Shown: piece after piece, positions 10,240-20,300 of the stretch
How positions within the stretch are numbered: position 1 is the stretch's first letter
Layout of the letters: every line of letters begins with the position of its first letter
NCBI GenBank assembly: GCA_001579985.1
Contig: LRSR01011186.1
Coordinates: forward strand, 1 to 27,514
Source: Hypsibius dujardini
Taxonomy: Eukaryota > Tardigrada > Eutardigrada > Parachela > Hypsibiidae
DNA: 27,514 nt
Direction: 5' to 3'
Notes under the pieces: model-generated
The model's input: only the letters and a program-made list of their open reading frames with translations
Database searches by the model: none
Told to the model about the DNA's origin: nothing
Program-made: the position numbers and the translations under genes

Positions 10240-11403
10240 ATGAACAATTCGTCGTTCACCAATCGAACCAACCTGAATGACGACCCACGAAAGGAAGCCC
10301 AACTTTTTTGGTGGATTTTCGGCGTCCTCGTGACCAACACGTTTGGAGCCGTTGCCAACATTGTCCTTCTCATCGCCATAGTCATCCATCGTCCCCTCCG
10401 ACAACTTCCTAGTCGTGCCCTAATCATTCACTGTATCCTCATTGACATTTACGCCTCAATCATCCAAGTACCCACCGCTACCATCCCTGTTTACTTGACC
10501 ATGGCGTACCCCTTAGCCAAACATTTCTGCCTATACCAAGGCATCTTTGGGTACTTCACCTACGCAGCCAGTATGTACTCCGCAAGTGTCCTCGCCCTAC
10601 ATCGTCTGGTCGCTACGATATTCCCTCAGTATTTCAATCGCCTCATGACTACACGAGCCACCATCTGCTTAATCGTCCTACCGTGGTTCCCCATCGTCAT
10701 AATTAATATTTTTCCCGCCTTAGAAATCGGTCTGGTTATGCGACGGAATATTTATACAGGTGCCTGTTCGTTTGCCCCGACTGGGAAAAGTGACGTGGCT
10801 ATTAATCTCTACACAACCTTCGCGTACTACGTCCCGACGGTTATTATGGGTGTGAGTTACTTTGTCGTCTTAGTTAAAACCTGGATTACTTATCAGAAAA
10901 AGAAATCCAGTCGGGCGTTACAGCGTCGAATGGAAATTTCGTGGATGTTGTTCGTCTCCTTTATATGGCACTGCTGCACCATCTATCCGTTTATCATCAT
11001 CAACGCGTTTTTTGCGAAGGAATTTGCCAGAAGTTTTACAGCCCAGTTGTTTATTCGTTGGTTAGGGAACAGTTACAATGCCGTCAATCCAGTGAGTGTG
11101 TGAAAATGTGTGAAAACATCGCTTTTGTATTTCCATAGGCAATCCTTGAAAATGTTAAATGTTACTGTATGTTTGTAGGTGTTCTTTTGGGCAAGTAGCA
11201 AAATGTTTCAGGACGGCGTGAAGAAGGTTCTGACGTGTTATCAATGGAGATGGGCCCATGGAAGCGTTGGGCCCAGCCTGGTATCCGGCAGTGCCAGCCG
11301 AACGGATGATATGGCAATGTCTGCACCATCAAAGCGACGTACGACTTTCAGTGAGCGTGATGTCATCGCCGCGGCGGATAAGAAATCACGAACTGCTGAA
11401 TAA
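10240..11403 (+). CDS. Rhodopsin-class-like GPCR, two exons
   Basis: Orphan seven-transmembrane receptor, 358 aa. Exon 1 is 10240-11091, exon 2 is 11179-11403, and an 87-nt intron (GTGAGT..TTGTAG, phase 0) separates them. The N-terminus has sequons NNSS and NRT. TM1 is about residues 23-49, TM2 58-85 and TM3 98-121. C97 and C176 are placed for the conserved TM3/loop-2 disulfide. The DRY box is replaced by HRL (121-123). TM5 is about 192-214, TM6 232-257 and TM7 266-290. The NPxxY motif is NPVFF, and the intron falls exactly between its P and V. The C-tail of about 65 residues is rich in Ser/Thr/Arg, suitable for arrestin or kinase regulation. It is much diverged from the GPCR at 1880-3754, sharing neither intron positions nor loop sequence. 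Ligand unknown. The first ATG follows an A-rich context (AAAAAATGA). Confidence 0.88.
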
Positions 11404-11546
11404 CATCCCTTTTTTGGCAATGAATATGGATAACCCTTGTTACGTGAACGTATTTTTTCCTTACTCAGATGAAATCAAAATCAGTTTTATTCCTGTATAA
11501 ATTAATGAACACCTCAAAACACCTCGCTCATGTCGACAAATATTTC

Positions 11547-11552
11547 AATAAA
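11547..11552 (+). terminator. Poly(A) signal AATAAA
   Basis: First AATAAA after the GPCR stop codon at 11403, 144 nt downstream. A second one at 11620-11625 is followed by a G/T-rich stretch, so alternative cleavage is possible. Confidence 0.55.
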
Positions 11553-11682
11553 TGCACGCGGTATGCGGTAACATTGAGAGCGCTCCCTATGTACCACCGC
11601 GGACTGGTTACTGATTTTAAATAAATGTTGGGAGGAATTTGCATTTTTCTTTCAATCGAAATATTGAGAACTGACTATTGAG

Positions 11683-11960
11683 TGCGTCTCAAATCTGTAT
11701 CAAAACTCGTAACGTAACCGTAACGGTGTCTCAGATTTGCCGTTTTGGCAAACCGTATCTCGAGATACGGTTTTCCAAACTAAAAAGATGTGAGACACCG
11801 GTATGGTTCGAAACCTTTTCTGTCTCAAATTCGTATCGTACCGTACCATACCGCGATTTTGGTTGATTGGTTGATTGATTGGTAGATTGACATTAATTTT
11901 AAAAACGATGTGAAACGCGAACCGCAGAAATCTGAGACGCCGTTATACCGAACCGTACCG
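11683..11960. repeat. Palindromic repeat element (MITE-like)
   Basis: Centred on a perfect 22-nt palindrome (11751-11772, AACCGTATCT then CG then its complement). The pairing extends imperfectly to 11724-11800, where CGGTGTCTCA on the left matches TGAGACACCG on the right. Around it the motif GTCTCA(A/G)AT recurs: 11687, 11728 and 11823 in direct orientation, and an inverted copy near 11931-11940 (AATCTGAGACG). CGTACCGTACC-type repeats fill the spaces. The outer copies GCGTCTCAAATCTG and, inverted, GCGTCTCAGATTTCTG resemble terminal inverted repeats. It contains no reading frame. I interpret it as a small non-autonomous mobile element; no target-site duplication was established. Confidence 0.5.
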
Positions 11961-13234
11961 AACTACTCCAAAACGAATCTTTTTTTGTTACAGTGTTTTT
12001 ACTTTCCCTGTTCTATTTCTTCTACCTCCTCCTTTTTCTGCAAGACAGTCGTTGAAGTACGAAATGACCAAATTTTGTATCTGTAAGAAGTGTCTGTCAA
12101 ATTCCGGAGGCTCGTCTAGGCCCCTTGCTAACCGGAATCAGGACTTCTTCTCCGGGGCAGGTTTCAGTGCTCCTATGCGTATACCGGTAATGCCAATCCA
12201 CAAAAGGAATTACTCTATGATAATTTCTAATGATTTTAAATAATAGCTCAGTGTCCAAACAATCGAAAACAAATAATCAAAATAATACTGTAAAAATTCG
12301 CACAAGTGGTAGGAGCGGCGTTCGCTTCATGCTAGGGAACAACATTCAAAACGAACGCCGCTCCCACCACTTGTGTGAATTTTTACAGTACATGTATGCG
12401 TGGTGGTTTTTTTAATCCATATGTTTTTTCCCGATGCAGCCCCAACATTGTCTGGCATATGCAATTTTGTCTAAACTAACAATTTTGTCATATTACCACA
12501 CTGCCAGGTGTTTTGAAATGTATCAGGAAGAATCCGCGCACTTTCGGATTGAATTTTAATTTTTTTTGCTTTCATCTACTTCCGCCCTACCCCCCCCCCA
12601 GTTGTCATCAAAAAAGACTAAAAAAACGAGGTGTTTTGCGAAACATTTAAAACATTTGTCAGCTAAATTGTGTATGTGTGCGAGCTGGTCACTCACTGTG
12701 AGTAATAGTTTACGTATATAGAAATCAATGATCGGAAACTAAAAAATACTTTCCCAATTCAAATATTTTGTTTACCACTTACATGTAATTAGTTTAGTTT
12801 TGCGTCTTTAGAAAATATAAAAATAAAATAAAAATAATTAACTTACTCGAAGTTTTACCATGGTTGTTTTAGTTTTTTATAAAGTTTTTTAGTTGAGTTT
12901 TGACAAGATCAATTCGCCAGTCAGCCTCTAGTCTCCCTCTCTCTCTCTAATTCCCTTTAAACTGCTACAATTTAAACTTTACTAATAAGACTGGACAACT
13001 ACATTGCGTCACTACAAAAAAGCTTTGGGAAATATCAAGAGTATAAACTGGATAAAACTTACGCGTTAAAAAAAGAATTCACAAACAGGTAAAATAGGAA
13101 CTCGCAAAGCAGGAACGCAGACTATAGTGCATTAAATTTCTCTATAAACAAGAAAATATTAGAAAAACGTGCGCTTGAGCAGACATGGAGTGCAGATTAT
13201 TCCAACAAAACTCGTCCAGTTGAGACAACAGCGG
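11961..13234. other. Intergenic with simple repeats
   Basis: Apart from the hairpin at 12287-12389, this region is AT-rich. It includes a C10 run (12590-12599), a short CT repeat near 12932-12947 and A/T homopolymers. I recognise no exon on either strand. It contains the 3' flanks of two convergent genes: the GPCR ending at 11403 and the glycosyltransferase ending at 13235. Confidence 0.45.
12287..12389. repeat. 103-bp near-perfect hairpin
   Basis: Left arm 12287-12324 and right arm 12352-12389 are reverse complements over 38 nt with two differences, one of which is a G.U wobble in RNA. The loop is 27 nt. Read from either strand there is one wobble and one mismatch. The arms are GC-rich at the loop end and A/T-rich at the base. 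It may be a small foldback transposon or an expressed hairpin (microRNA or siRNA precursor). There is no coding frame. Confidence 0.7.
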
Positions 13235-15091
13235 TCAACAGGCGAGTTTGTATGAATGGCAAGAATCATTCCACAGAGTTTTCATTTTGGCGTCGTCGAC
13301 GTAGTGAATGGCGAGCATGGATCTTTTGCTACAAGGCTTTCTCCAGCTGTCGCCGCGGGTGTCGTATCCAGCTACAGCGGTGTGTCCCACGCCAGCTGAA
13401 AGACAAACAGGCAAGTAAAAACTGCAGTCGCCCAAGAAAGTCGCCCAAGACGGAATACAGCAGATAGACATCAAGGCAGATAGGCAAATGAAACAGATAG
13501 AACAGACAGACAGGGGGCGGGCAGACAGATAGACAAGCAGACATAGAGACATACATACACAAGAAAAAAACAGGCAAAAGACAGGCAAACATGGAAGCCA
13601 AGAGAGTCAGAAGGTCACACAGTAGATGTGCACACGCAGATAGACAGCGAGCTATCGAGACTAGCTGACAGGTAGAACGACTAACAAACAGGCAGAATTA
13701 CTTATCCGCACCTTCTTTGGCAGCGATTCCGGTCAAGAAGACATCATCATGCCATAAATACTTTGATTTCGTCACGGCCTGCGTCACCGGGGCAAGAATA
13801 TCCTTATGAAATGCATATAAAATTCCGGACACATAGGGCGGAAACCGATCCTCCGGGTAGTCCGCCAACGGCACCGACCACTTGTTCGCCGAATCGCGAA
13901 TCACCACTGCACCTTTTGGCCACAGCAGACCGAGAATCTTCTTGTTATCACGCTGTACTTTCAAAATGTCCAAGTACCGAGGCAGATTGATCCAGCAATC
14001 GTCATCGGCTTTGGCGGTAAATTGAGCCTGCGGACAGTTCTGCACACTCCAGTGCAGGAGAGCAACGCCCTTGCGCGCGGCTTCACCATAGCCGTCGGTG
14101 AAGGCGGACGATTGAATGATGTCTTTCGTTTCTGCGGCCTCCTTCACCAGGAGTGCTTGGACGGTAGTGTCAGACACCTGCCCGACAATGAAGAGAATTC
14201 GCATCTTACCGGGACAGTGGAGCCGAACGGAGCCATATGTCTCTCGGATGGTCTGCGAAGGGACAAAAATGTTTATTTCGCCTGTCTGTCTGCCATTTGC
14301 CTGCCTGTCTGTCTATTTGCAAGCGTGGCTGCCTATCTGCCTGGCTTTGTATGTGCCTACTTCTCTAGCCCGCCTGGATTCATATATTTGCAATCTGTCT
14401 ATCTACCTGAATGCCTCTCGATTCTTCTGTCAGTCATTTGTTTTCGAACTGTATAATTTCCTGCCTGCCTGCCTGCCTGCCTATTCAATTGTTTCTTTAT
14501 CTGTCTGTATCATACCAATCTGTCTTGTATGTCCCATATAACTTGTGCCTATGTGTCTGTCTCTCTTAAATGTCGAGTTATCTGCCTGTTATCTGTCTAT
14601 CTAAATGTTCCTTAATGTTTCTGTCTGTCTGTCTGTTTGCCTGACTGTCATCTGTCCGCCTAGTGCCTGCCTCTCATATAACATTGTTTAAGACTTACTT
14701 TTCTCCGCTCAAAGGCCTGCGGTCTGGTGAATATTATCAGGAGCAAGAAAGGCGCGGACGTTTGTGAACAAGGTTCCGGGTTGATTGTAAACTGATTGAA
14801 CTTTGTGTAATCCGATAAGAGAGCCGGCGAAACGGTGACTGCCGGGTGCAGTTGAAATACATCATGCGGCGGCCAGAGCTGGTCCGTCGCGTTGCTGCCG
14901 TCGTCACTGAAATCGCGTTCCCAAAATACCGACGCAATTCGGCCGCGCAAGGTGTCGTCATCCGACGTGAAGGCCACAAAGAGAAAGCAGACGGCCGACA
15001 GCAGGAGGACACTGCAGAAGAGTGACAGCAGCGGTCTCGAGCCGGTTCCGGTCATCATCGTAGACGTGTTAGTTGGGAATACTTTTTTCAA
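13235..15091 (-). CDS. Beta-1,3-galactosyltransferase-like enzyme (GT31)
   Basis: Type II Golgi glycosyltransferase, 364 aa. Exons are 15091-14699, 14252-13712 and 13395-13235. Introns are 446 nt (GTAAGT..TCGCAG, phase 0) and 316 nt (GTGCGG..TTTCAG, phase 1). A short cytosolic N-terminus precedes one TM anchor (about 21-42), followed by a stem. The catalytic domain begins at FERRKTIRETYG, the GT31 R-x-x-I-R-x-T-W/Y block, which spans intron 1. The metal-binding DxD is KADDDCWIN (DDD 214-216). PPYVSGILYAF (269-279) and WHDDVFLTGI (298-307) are the conserved acceptor-side motifs; the latter usually reads E-D-V. It ends with a cysteine-containing tail. The family transfers Gal or GlcNAc in beta-1,3 linkage from a UDP-sugar; the exact donor and acceptor cannot be told. 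Met at 15091 was chosen as the longest start. Met at 15058 or 15055 is an alternative that would shorten the cytosolic tail by 11-12 residues. Confidence 0.88.
13440..13695. repeat. Degenerate GACA/GGCA tetranucleotide tract in intron 2 of GT31
   Basis: The plus strand is a degenerate 4-bp-period repeat of CAGACAGA, CAGGCA and TAGACA. The transcript (minus strand) therefore reads CTGTCTGT-type. It fills most of the 316-nt intron between exons 2 and 3. The false frames at 13235-13601 arise partly from it. Confidence 0.75.
14278..14690. repeat. Degenerate CTGT/CTGC tetranucleotide tract in intron 1 of GT31
   Basis: The plus strand is CTGTCTGCCTGT-type, including a pure CTGC run at 14461-14478, so the transcript reads GACAGGCA-type. 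It is complementary in the transcript to the tract in intron 2, on the other side of exon 2. Long Cys/Leu/Ser-rich frames here are artefacts of the repeat. Confidence 0.78.
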
Positions 15092-17393
15092 TGGAACTAT
15101 TTCTCGCTGGCTGATCTTCCATCCAGGGCTTCGATATCACAGTATCGGTTTGCGATACTTTTGTCATCACCTGAATATAAACGGGAAGAAAATTTATTGC
15201 ACGGATATGCTCAATAGAATTTTTTTTAAACTGTTCAATGCGATTTTAAATCAAGCTAAAATTGAGACGGCAGCCTCCGCAACGTCGAATTTTAATAAAT
15301 AAATAAACAATAATAATCATAAAAACTTACTAGTATTTTATTTAACAAATAAACCATATTTTTAGGATTTAGAAATAATATCGCACAATAAAATGTAAAA
15401 TAAAATAAGATAATTGATTATGTAAGTTAAAGCGTACGACTTCAAAAAGAAAACGCACACTTTCAAATAAAATCAATAATATGTTCTGAAATAAAAATAA
15501 GACACTAGTGCGCAGAAACATCGCTATGCATTTTTGTCATATCAATTACAAGAAATATAAAAATATGTCTAATTAAAATAGAGTGCCACTTTTTCGCCAT
15601 TTACAAATACCTTTTAAATATGCTCAGACAACATTGTTCAGTGGACCAACAAACGACGAGTTCTTCGCTTTGCAAATGCAAAAATCATATTAATATTTCT
15701 AGCCTGGCGGAATTTCAGCCATTTCTCACTGCCAAGCCACAGCAAAGCCAAACCGCAGTGGTCGAAGTTCGAGCCACGAAAAAGGATTAATATTCGTCAA
15801 TTTGGAGTAATATGCTAATCGATCAATCAATCACTCGACAACAGCAATATCCTAACACGAATCCAGCCTACCTTTTGCCAACTTCTCCTCCCTCCCACAC
15901 CACAATAAATGCCTTACTTTCAAACCACCATCCGGGACGGTAATTCGAAACGCAGTGGCTGGACGTGTGGTTACGTTGATAACAACAGGAAATGAGCGCC
16001 CCACCACCACTTAATTCGCATAACTTAACGACACATGTTATCACGCCTGAAAGTAAACAAAACGATTCACTCAGCATTATTTTACGAGAGACACGACTTG
16101 ACACTTCTTCGCCCGATGCAGTACATACCCCATCGAGACCTCTCATAATAATGTTTCGTCTGTCGTTCGCGTAATGTCCTGCGGTCAAGAGACCATACTG
16201 CCCGTCGGACGGGAGAAAGATTCTTTCGAATTCCGCTTTCCGTGAAGAACGAACAACATTAAACTATTTTTTAGCTCCTTCCAACCCTCACGGGTAGAAT
16301 GTCTCACGCAAAAAGTGTAAGAAAAATCATACACCATGAAGTTGTACATTAATCACAGAAAAAATGTTTGAAGTTTAGAAGAAAAGGCGAAGGGAAAAAA
16401 TGCAAAATAAATTGACACGAAAATCTGTTTATTCACCCATTACGCATAAAGTACTAGTAATCAAGCAAGCAATGTAAGGCTCGCCATTCAAACTGCAAAA
16501 CGTGACTTTAGTGCGGAATTGGTATATAGGCGGTCGGACTACAAATCAGTATCGGTTCACAAGCTAAGCAAAATGCGTATGGTCCGAGATCGAGCCACAA
16601 AAGCCACCAATACAGAAGTAAATAGCAAGAGAAATTAGCCAAATTAATTAAAATTAAAATTAAGAATATCAAATTACTAACACTATCGAGACCCCTTGCA
16701 CGATCCGCCAGAGTATTTTTAATAATAAAATTATTTTACTGTGACGGAATTTTCATTAATTTAATTTTTCGCAGACTAAAAAATTAGCATTTTTCTACGT
16801 AGAAGTGGCTACCCATTGATTGATTGATTTATTATATCGTTTGCTCTGTTGGCGATGCGGGCGGTTTTGGGGCTTTTATTTAACAGTCGAAAACCCGGCC
16901 CGTTAAAATTTAGCCGACCGCCCAGTCAAGGGCACGCGGAAAAAAATCCACAACAAAGCGCCAAAAAGAAAAATTTACTTAATATATTCCCCGCAAAAAT
17001 TATCAACACAAATCCATAAAACCTTATTGATTTTCACCGGCTTCCCGTCTTCCGCAGCACGCATTATCATCCACCTCGATGAGTTTACCTGGCGGGATCA
17101 CTCACACAACGCAACAGAAAGCAGCGGATTTTCTTCTCATTGATTTTATTTCAACGGCTGCGAGTAGAAATTGAGCTGCTTTCGCACTGGCCGCCAGCAG
17201 AAAGTTCGCCTATTTCTATTCGCATTAACTCTCCCACGCGATGAGTAATTCAATCAATTGCGCGCCGGGATAGAAATTATTCTTCCTTCCTTCCCCGCAC
17301 AACCTCATCTACGGCGCGTTCTATTCTCGGATTACTAAATTTATTTATTCTCTGCATTTATTTTCATCTGAAATTTTTTTGGAGGAGAATAAA
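15092..17393. other. Divergent intergenic region between GT31 and CEP120
   Basis: No exon recognised. The segment 15290-15560 is strongly AT-rich. A small perfect stem (AGTATCG/CGATACT, 15141-15159) and a TTTATATTC-like element on the minus strand near 15173-15181 lie just upstream of GT31 and may belong to its promoter. A second related motif (TGGTC..TCGAGCCAC) occurs at 15756-15775 and 16577-16596. The stretch 16850-17340 is more GC-rich and CpG-containing, and probably holds the CEP120 promoter and 5' UTR. Frames at 15868-16188 (-) and 15992-16174 (+) show no domain. Confidence 0.45.
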
Positions 17394-20300
17394 ATGAACG
17401 TTAAGCGAGATAGCCCGTATCTGCTTGTCGTTACCGTTCTAACTGGTAGGTATTTATTTATTTTCCATATTTTTATTTAAAACATATTTTCTGTGTCGTG
17501 TTTTTTTTCTAAACTTACTGTGTTTGCAGGCCGGAATTTTCCGGCCAAACCGGCGGAATCGTTGCGCATCGATGTGCGCTTTGACGGGCAGCTGCTGAGC
17601 AGCACCCCCGTACCGATGGTGGAAGATCCGGTCTTTGATCTGGACATGGCGTATCGGCTGACCGGCGCACAACTAACCAAACACAAGTGAGTTTTAGTTG
17701 TTTTTTATCGATTCATGGTTTGCGTAAGCAGTTTTGCCCATCTGCCGTTGGTAGTTTGAATTTATTTTCAAGCGCAAGAATGACGATTGCAAACGTCTGC
17801 TTGCTTGATTGATTGATCACTGATAAACTATGATTTTTTATTATTAAATTTAATCATGGAGTTGCGTAGTTTGGTTCGGCTCGGCGGAATTGTAACTTAA
17901 ATATTTTATACGATTATATGAAATGAAAGCTCACCAGGTGGGTGATCAGTTTTATACGTTTGCAGTTGTACATTTGTCTTGGTGGCACACGATTGATCGG
18001 TGTTTGATTGATTGATGTTTGGTACTGCTCTAGATCATGTGTTTTTGATTGATTGTTGATTGATCAACTATGGCCTGGCTTGTGAGTATGACATTACTGA
18101 CTAACCCATTTGCAACCTTTCAAGGCGTCAATTTAGGTTACTCGTCTGAAGTTCACTAGGCGAACCCGTTAATAGAACATCTGTTCCTCGTTGATTTTGT
18201 TGAACGTGAGATCGATTGATTGTTGAATTGGCGTCGTGTGTTCTGTCTTTTTTGGTTCTGTCCTTTGTTAATCTTCTTTGTGCTGTACTTATCGTTTGTC
18301 ACTTTTGTGATGTGAGTATTGTGTTTTCCCCTTCAGGGTCCAGCGAACGCCCATCAAGATTGACGTGATGAAGGTAAACCGGAAGACGAAGCGGGCGGAA
18401 AAGATCGGCTACCGCATCCTCGACCTTCGGATGCAGGCGGTGGAGATTAGCAAGCCGCGAGTCACGTGGTTTCCACTGCTCGGTGCCCAGGCGCTGCGGG
18501 GCAAACCGGAAATCCACCTCGGTGTCTGCGTTGATGACGACGTGGAAGCGCAAGAGTCCGCCAGAAGTCTCAAAGAATTCACCCGCAGCGCCCGTGAGTT
18601 CCAGCTTCTTTAATTAGTCAATTTTTTTTGTCGGTTGTATTGTTCTAAATAACAGAAAATCTGTAATTTTATCTTAACATGTTTTTTCAGTATTTATATT
18701 TCAAATCAGAAAGAATATTAAGTTAACTGTATTTCATTTTAGTTATGCAAAAAGCCTACTCCGGTTGCTCCTTTTTGAAAAATATGTCTTTGATATTATA
18801 TATATATATATATATATTGTATGTATATACATTTAAAATATTTTTGCGTTTTTTCTTTAGTTTATATTTTTAATCAGAAAGAATAATAAATGTAATGTTT
18901 TAATCAGTCTTTTGACTATTCAAAAAAAGCGTGCACTCCAGCTGCTTGTTCCTGGAAAAATAAATTGATGTTTTACGTATAAATTTAGTATATTTTTGCT
19001 TAATTAATAAGCAACTAAACCGAAATTGGTTCGTCAATTGAATTTTTCTGAATGCTTGTTTCTTACTAGCAGTGCAAATTTTAAATGTATTTGTTAGTTA
19101 AAATAAGAAGAACATAATAATCGATAATTGAATTTCCACCAGTATTTTCTCAGTTAATAAATCAAGCAAACGTTCAAATGACCTTTGCCCGATGTTTTAG
19201 GGAACAAGGAATATTGGATACAACATCAACCGACACTGGTCAACAATCCCGACGGCAACAGCCACTACCAAATCGGCCCGTCCAAAGATAGCACCCACGT
19301 CTATCTGATGTCCATCATCGTGGGTTACGCCTCGAATATCGGCAAGTTTTTCGATTACACCACTAAGTCACCGCCCGACAATCCCCGCGGCGAGTTCTTC
19401 TTCCACTACGAGGTGATGGGCAATCACATCACCAGCAAGCCATTCAGCGACTTTGAGTCCGCGGACTATTCCCCCGAGCGAGTGTCACTTTGCATCCGGT
19501 CGCATTTCAACCTGTTGAAGGAGTACTTTCTGCATCAGAAATCGTTAAAGGTAAGAAGCTCCACGACCGATGTTTCGCTTGGCACGATTTTTATATGATT
19601 CAGGAAAGTAGAATCCCTCCAGTTTATATCCAGAGTAACTGTAAGTCGTGATTTTTTTTAAAAGTGTTATGATGAATTAAAATTATTTTTGCCTTTTTAA
19701 ATAAGAATGAGTTTGCTGGAGTAATTGTGGCGCTGTAAAATCCAAAATCTTTAGTGACATCAGCAAAGAATTCATGGGACAGTAAGGGCAGGAGCTGTGA
19801 GTCATTTTCTGCATGTTTTTTTGCGACTGGCTAGTCCTCTTTTTATTTTGACATCAATTCACTCCAACTTTAATTATGGACTCGGTACTGTTGAACATTT
19901 TTTCACTAATTTTATTTGAGAACTCGGACGTTCGACTACGCTGAATAATCGGACCGTCATATGCTGTCTTTACTTTGAAATTCCGCCAGATACCACATCT
20001 TACCGGTCACTTTAATTCATCAGAATACAGGGTCTCGGTCCGTCTATTGAAAAACATTAAGTGTAGTGATAGTCACAGGGGGCGGTTTAAAATAGATTTC
20101 TTTTCGTAGGTGCAATTATGCCAAGGTGACGGGAACATTGTCGCATCCGCCGATCTCCTCTTCCAAGATCTCTTCGCCGAGCACCTCACTGGCATTGACG
20201 ACGGCCCCGTGGTCGTCGAAAAAGAACTCCTGCTTCATCCGTTTCCGGGGAACCGCTTCGGCATCCCGGAGACACTGGACATTCCCGCGGAGGAACTCCC

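Noticed and set aside
10195-10427. Minus-strand frames overlapping the GPCR start
   Set aside because: Antisense shadows of the well-supported exon 10240-11091.
13235-14541. Long Cys/Leu/Ser/Val-rich reading frames on both strands
   Set aside because: They come from degenerate CTGT/GACA tetranucleotide tracts in GT31 introns; only the three exons with correct splice phase are real.
15752-15776. tRNA B-box-like AGTTCGAGCC, with a similar motif near 16577-16596
   Set aside because: No A box at suitable spacing and no cloverleaf could be drawn; possibly a SINE trace, but unsupported.
16201-16213. CCCGTCGGACGGG small palindrome
   Set aside because: Single short palindrome, expected by chance in a window of this size.
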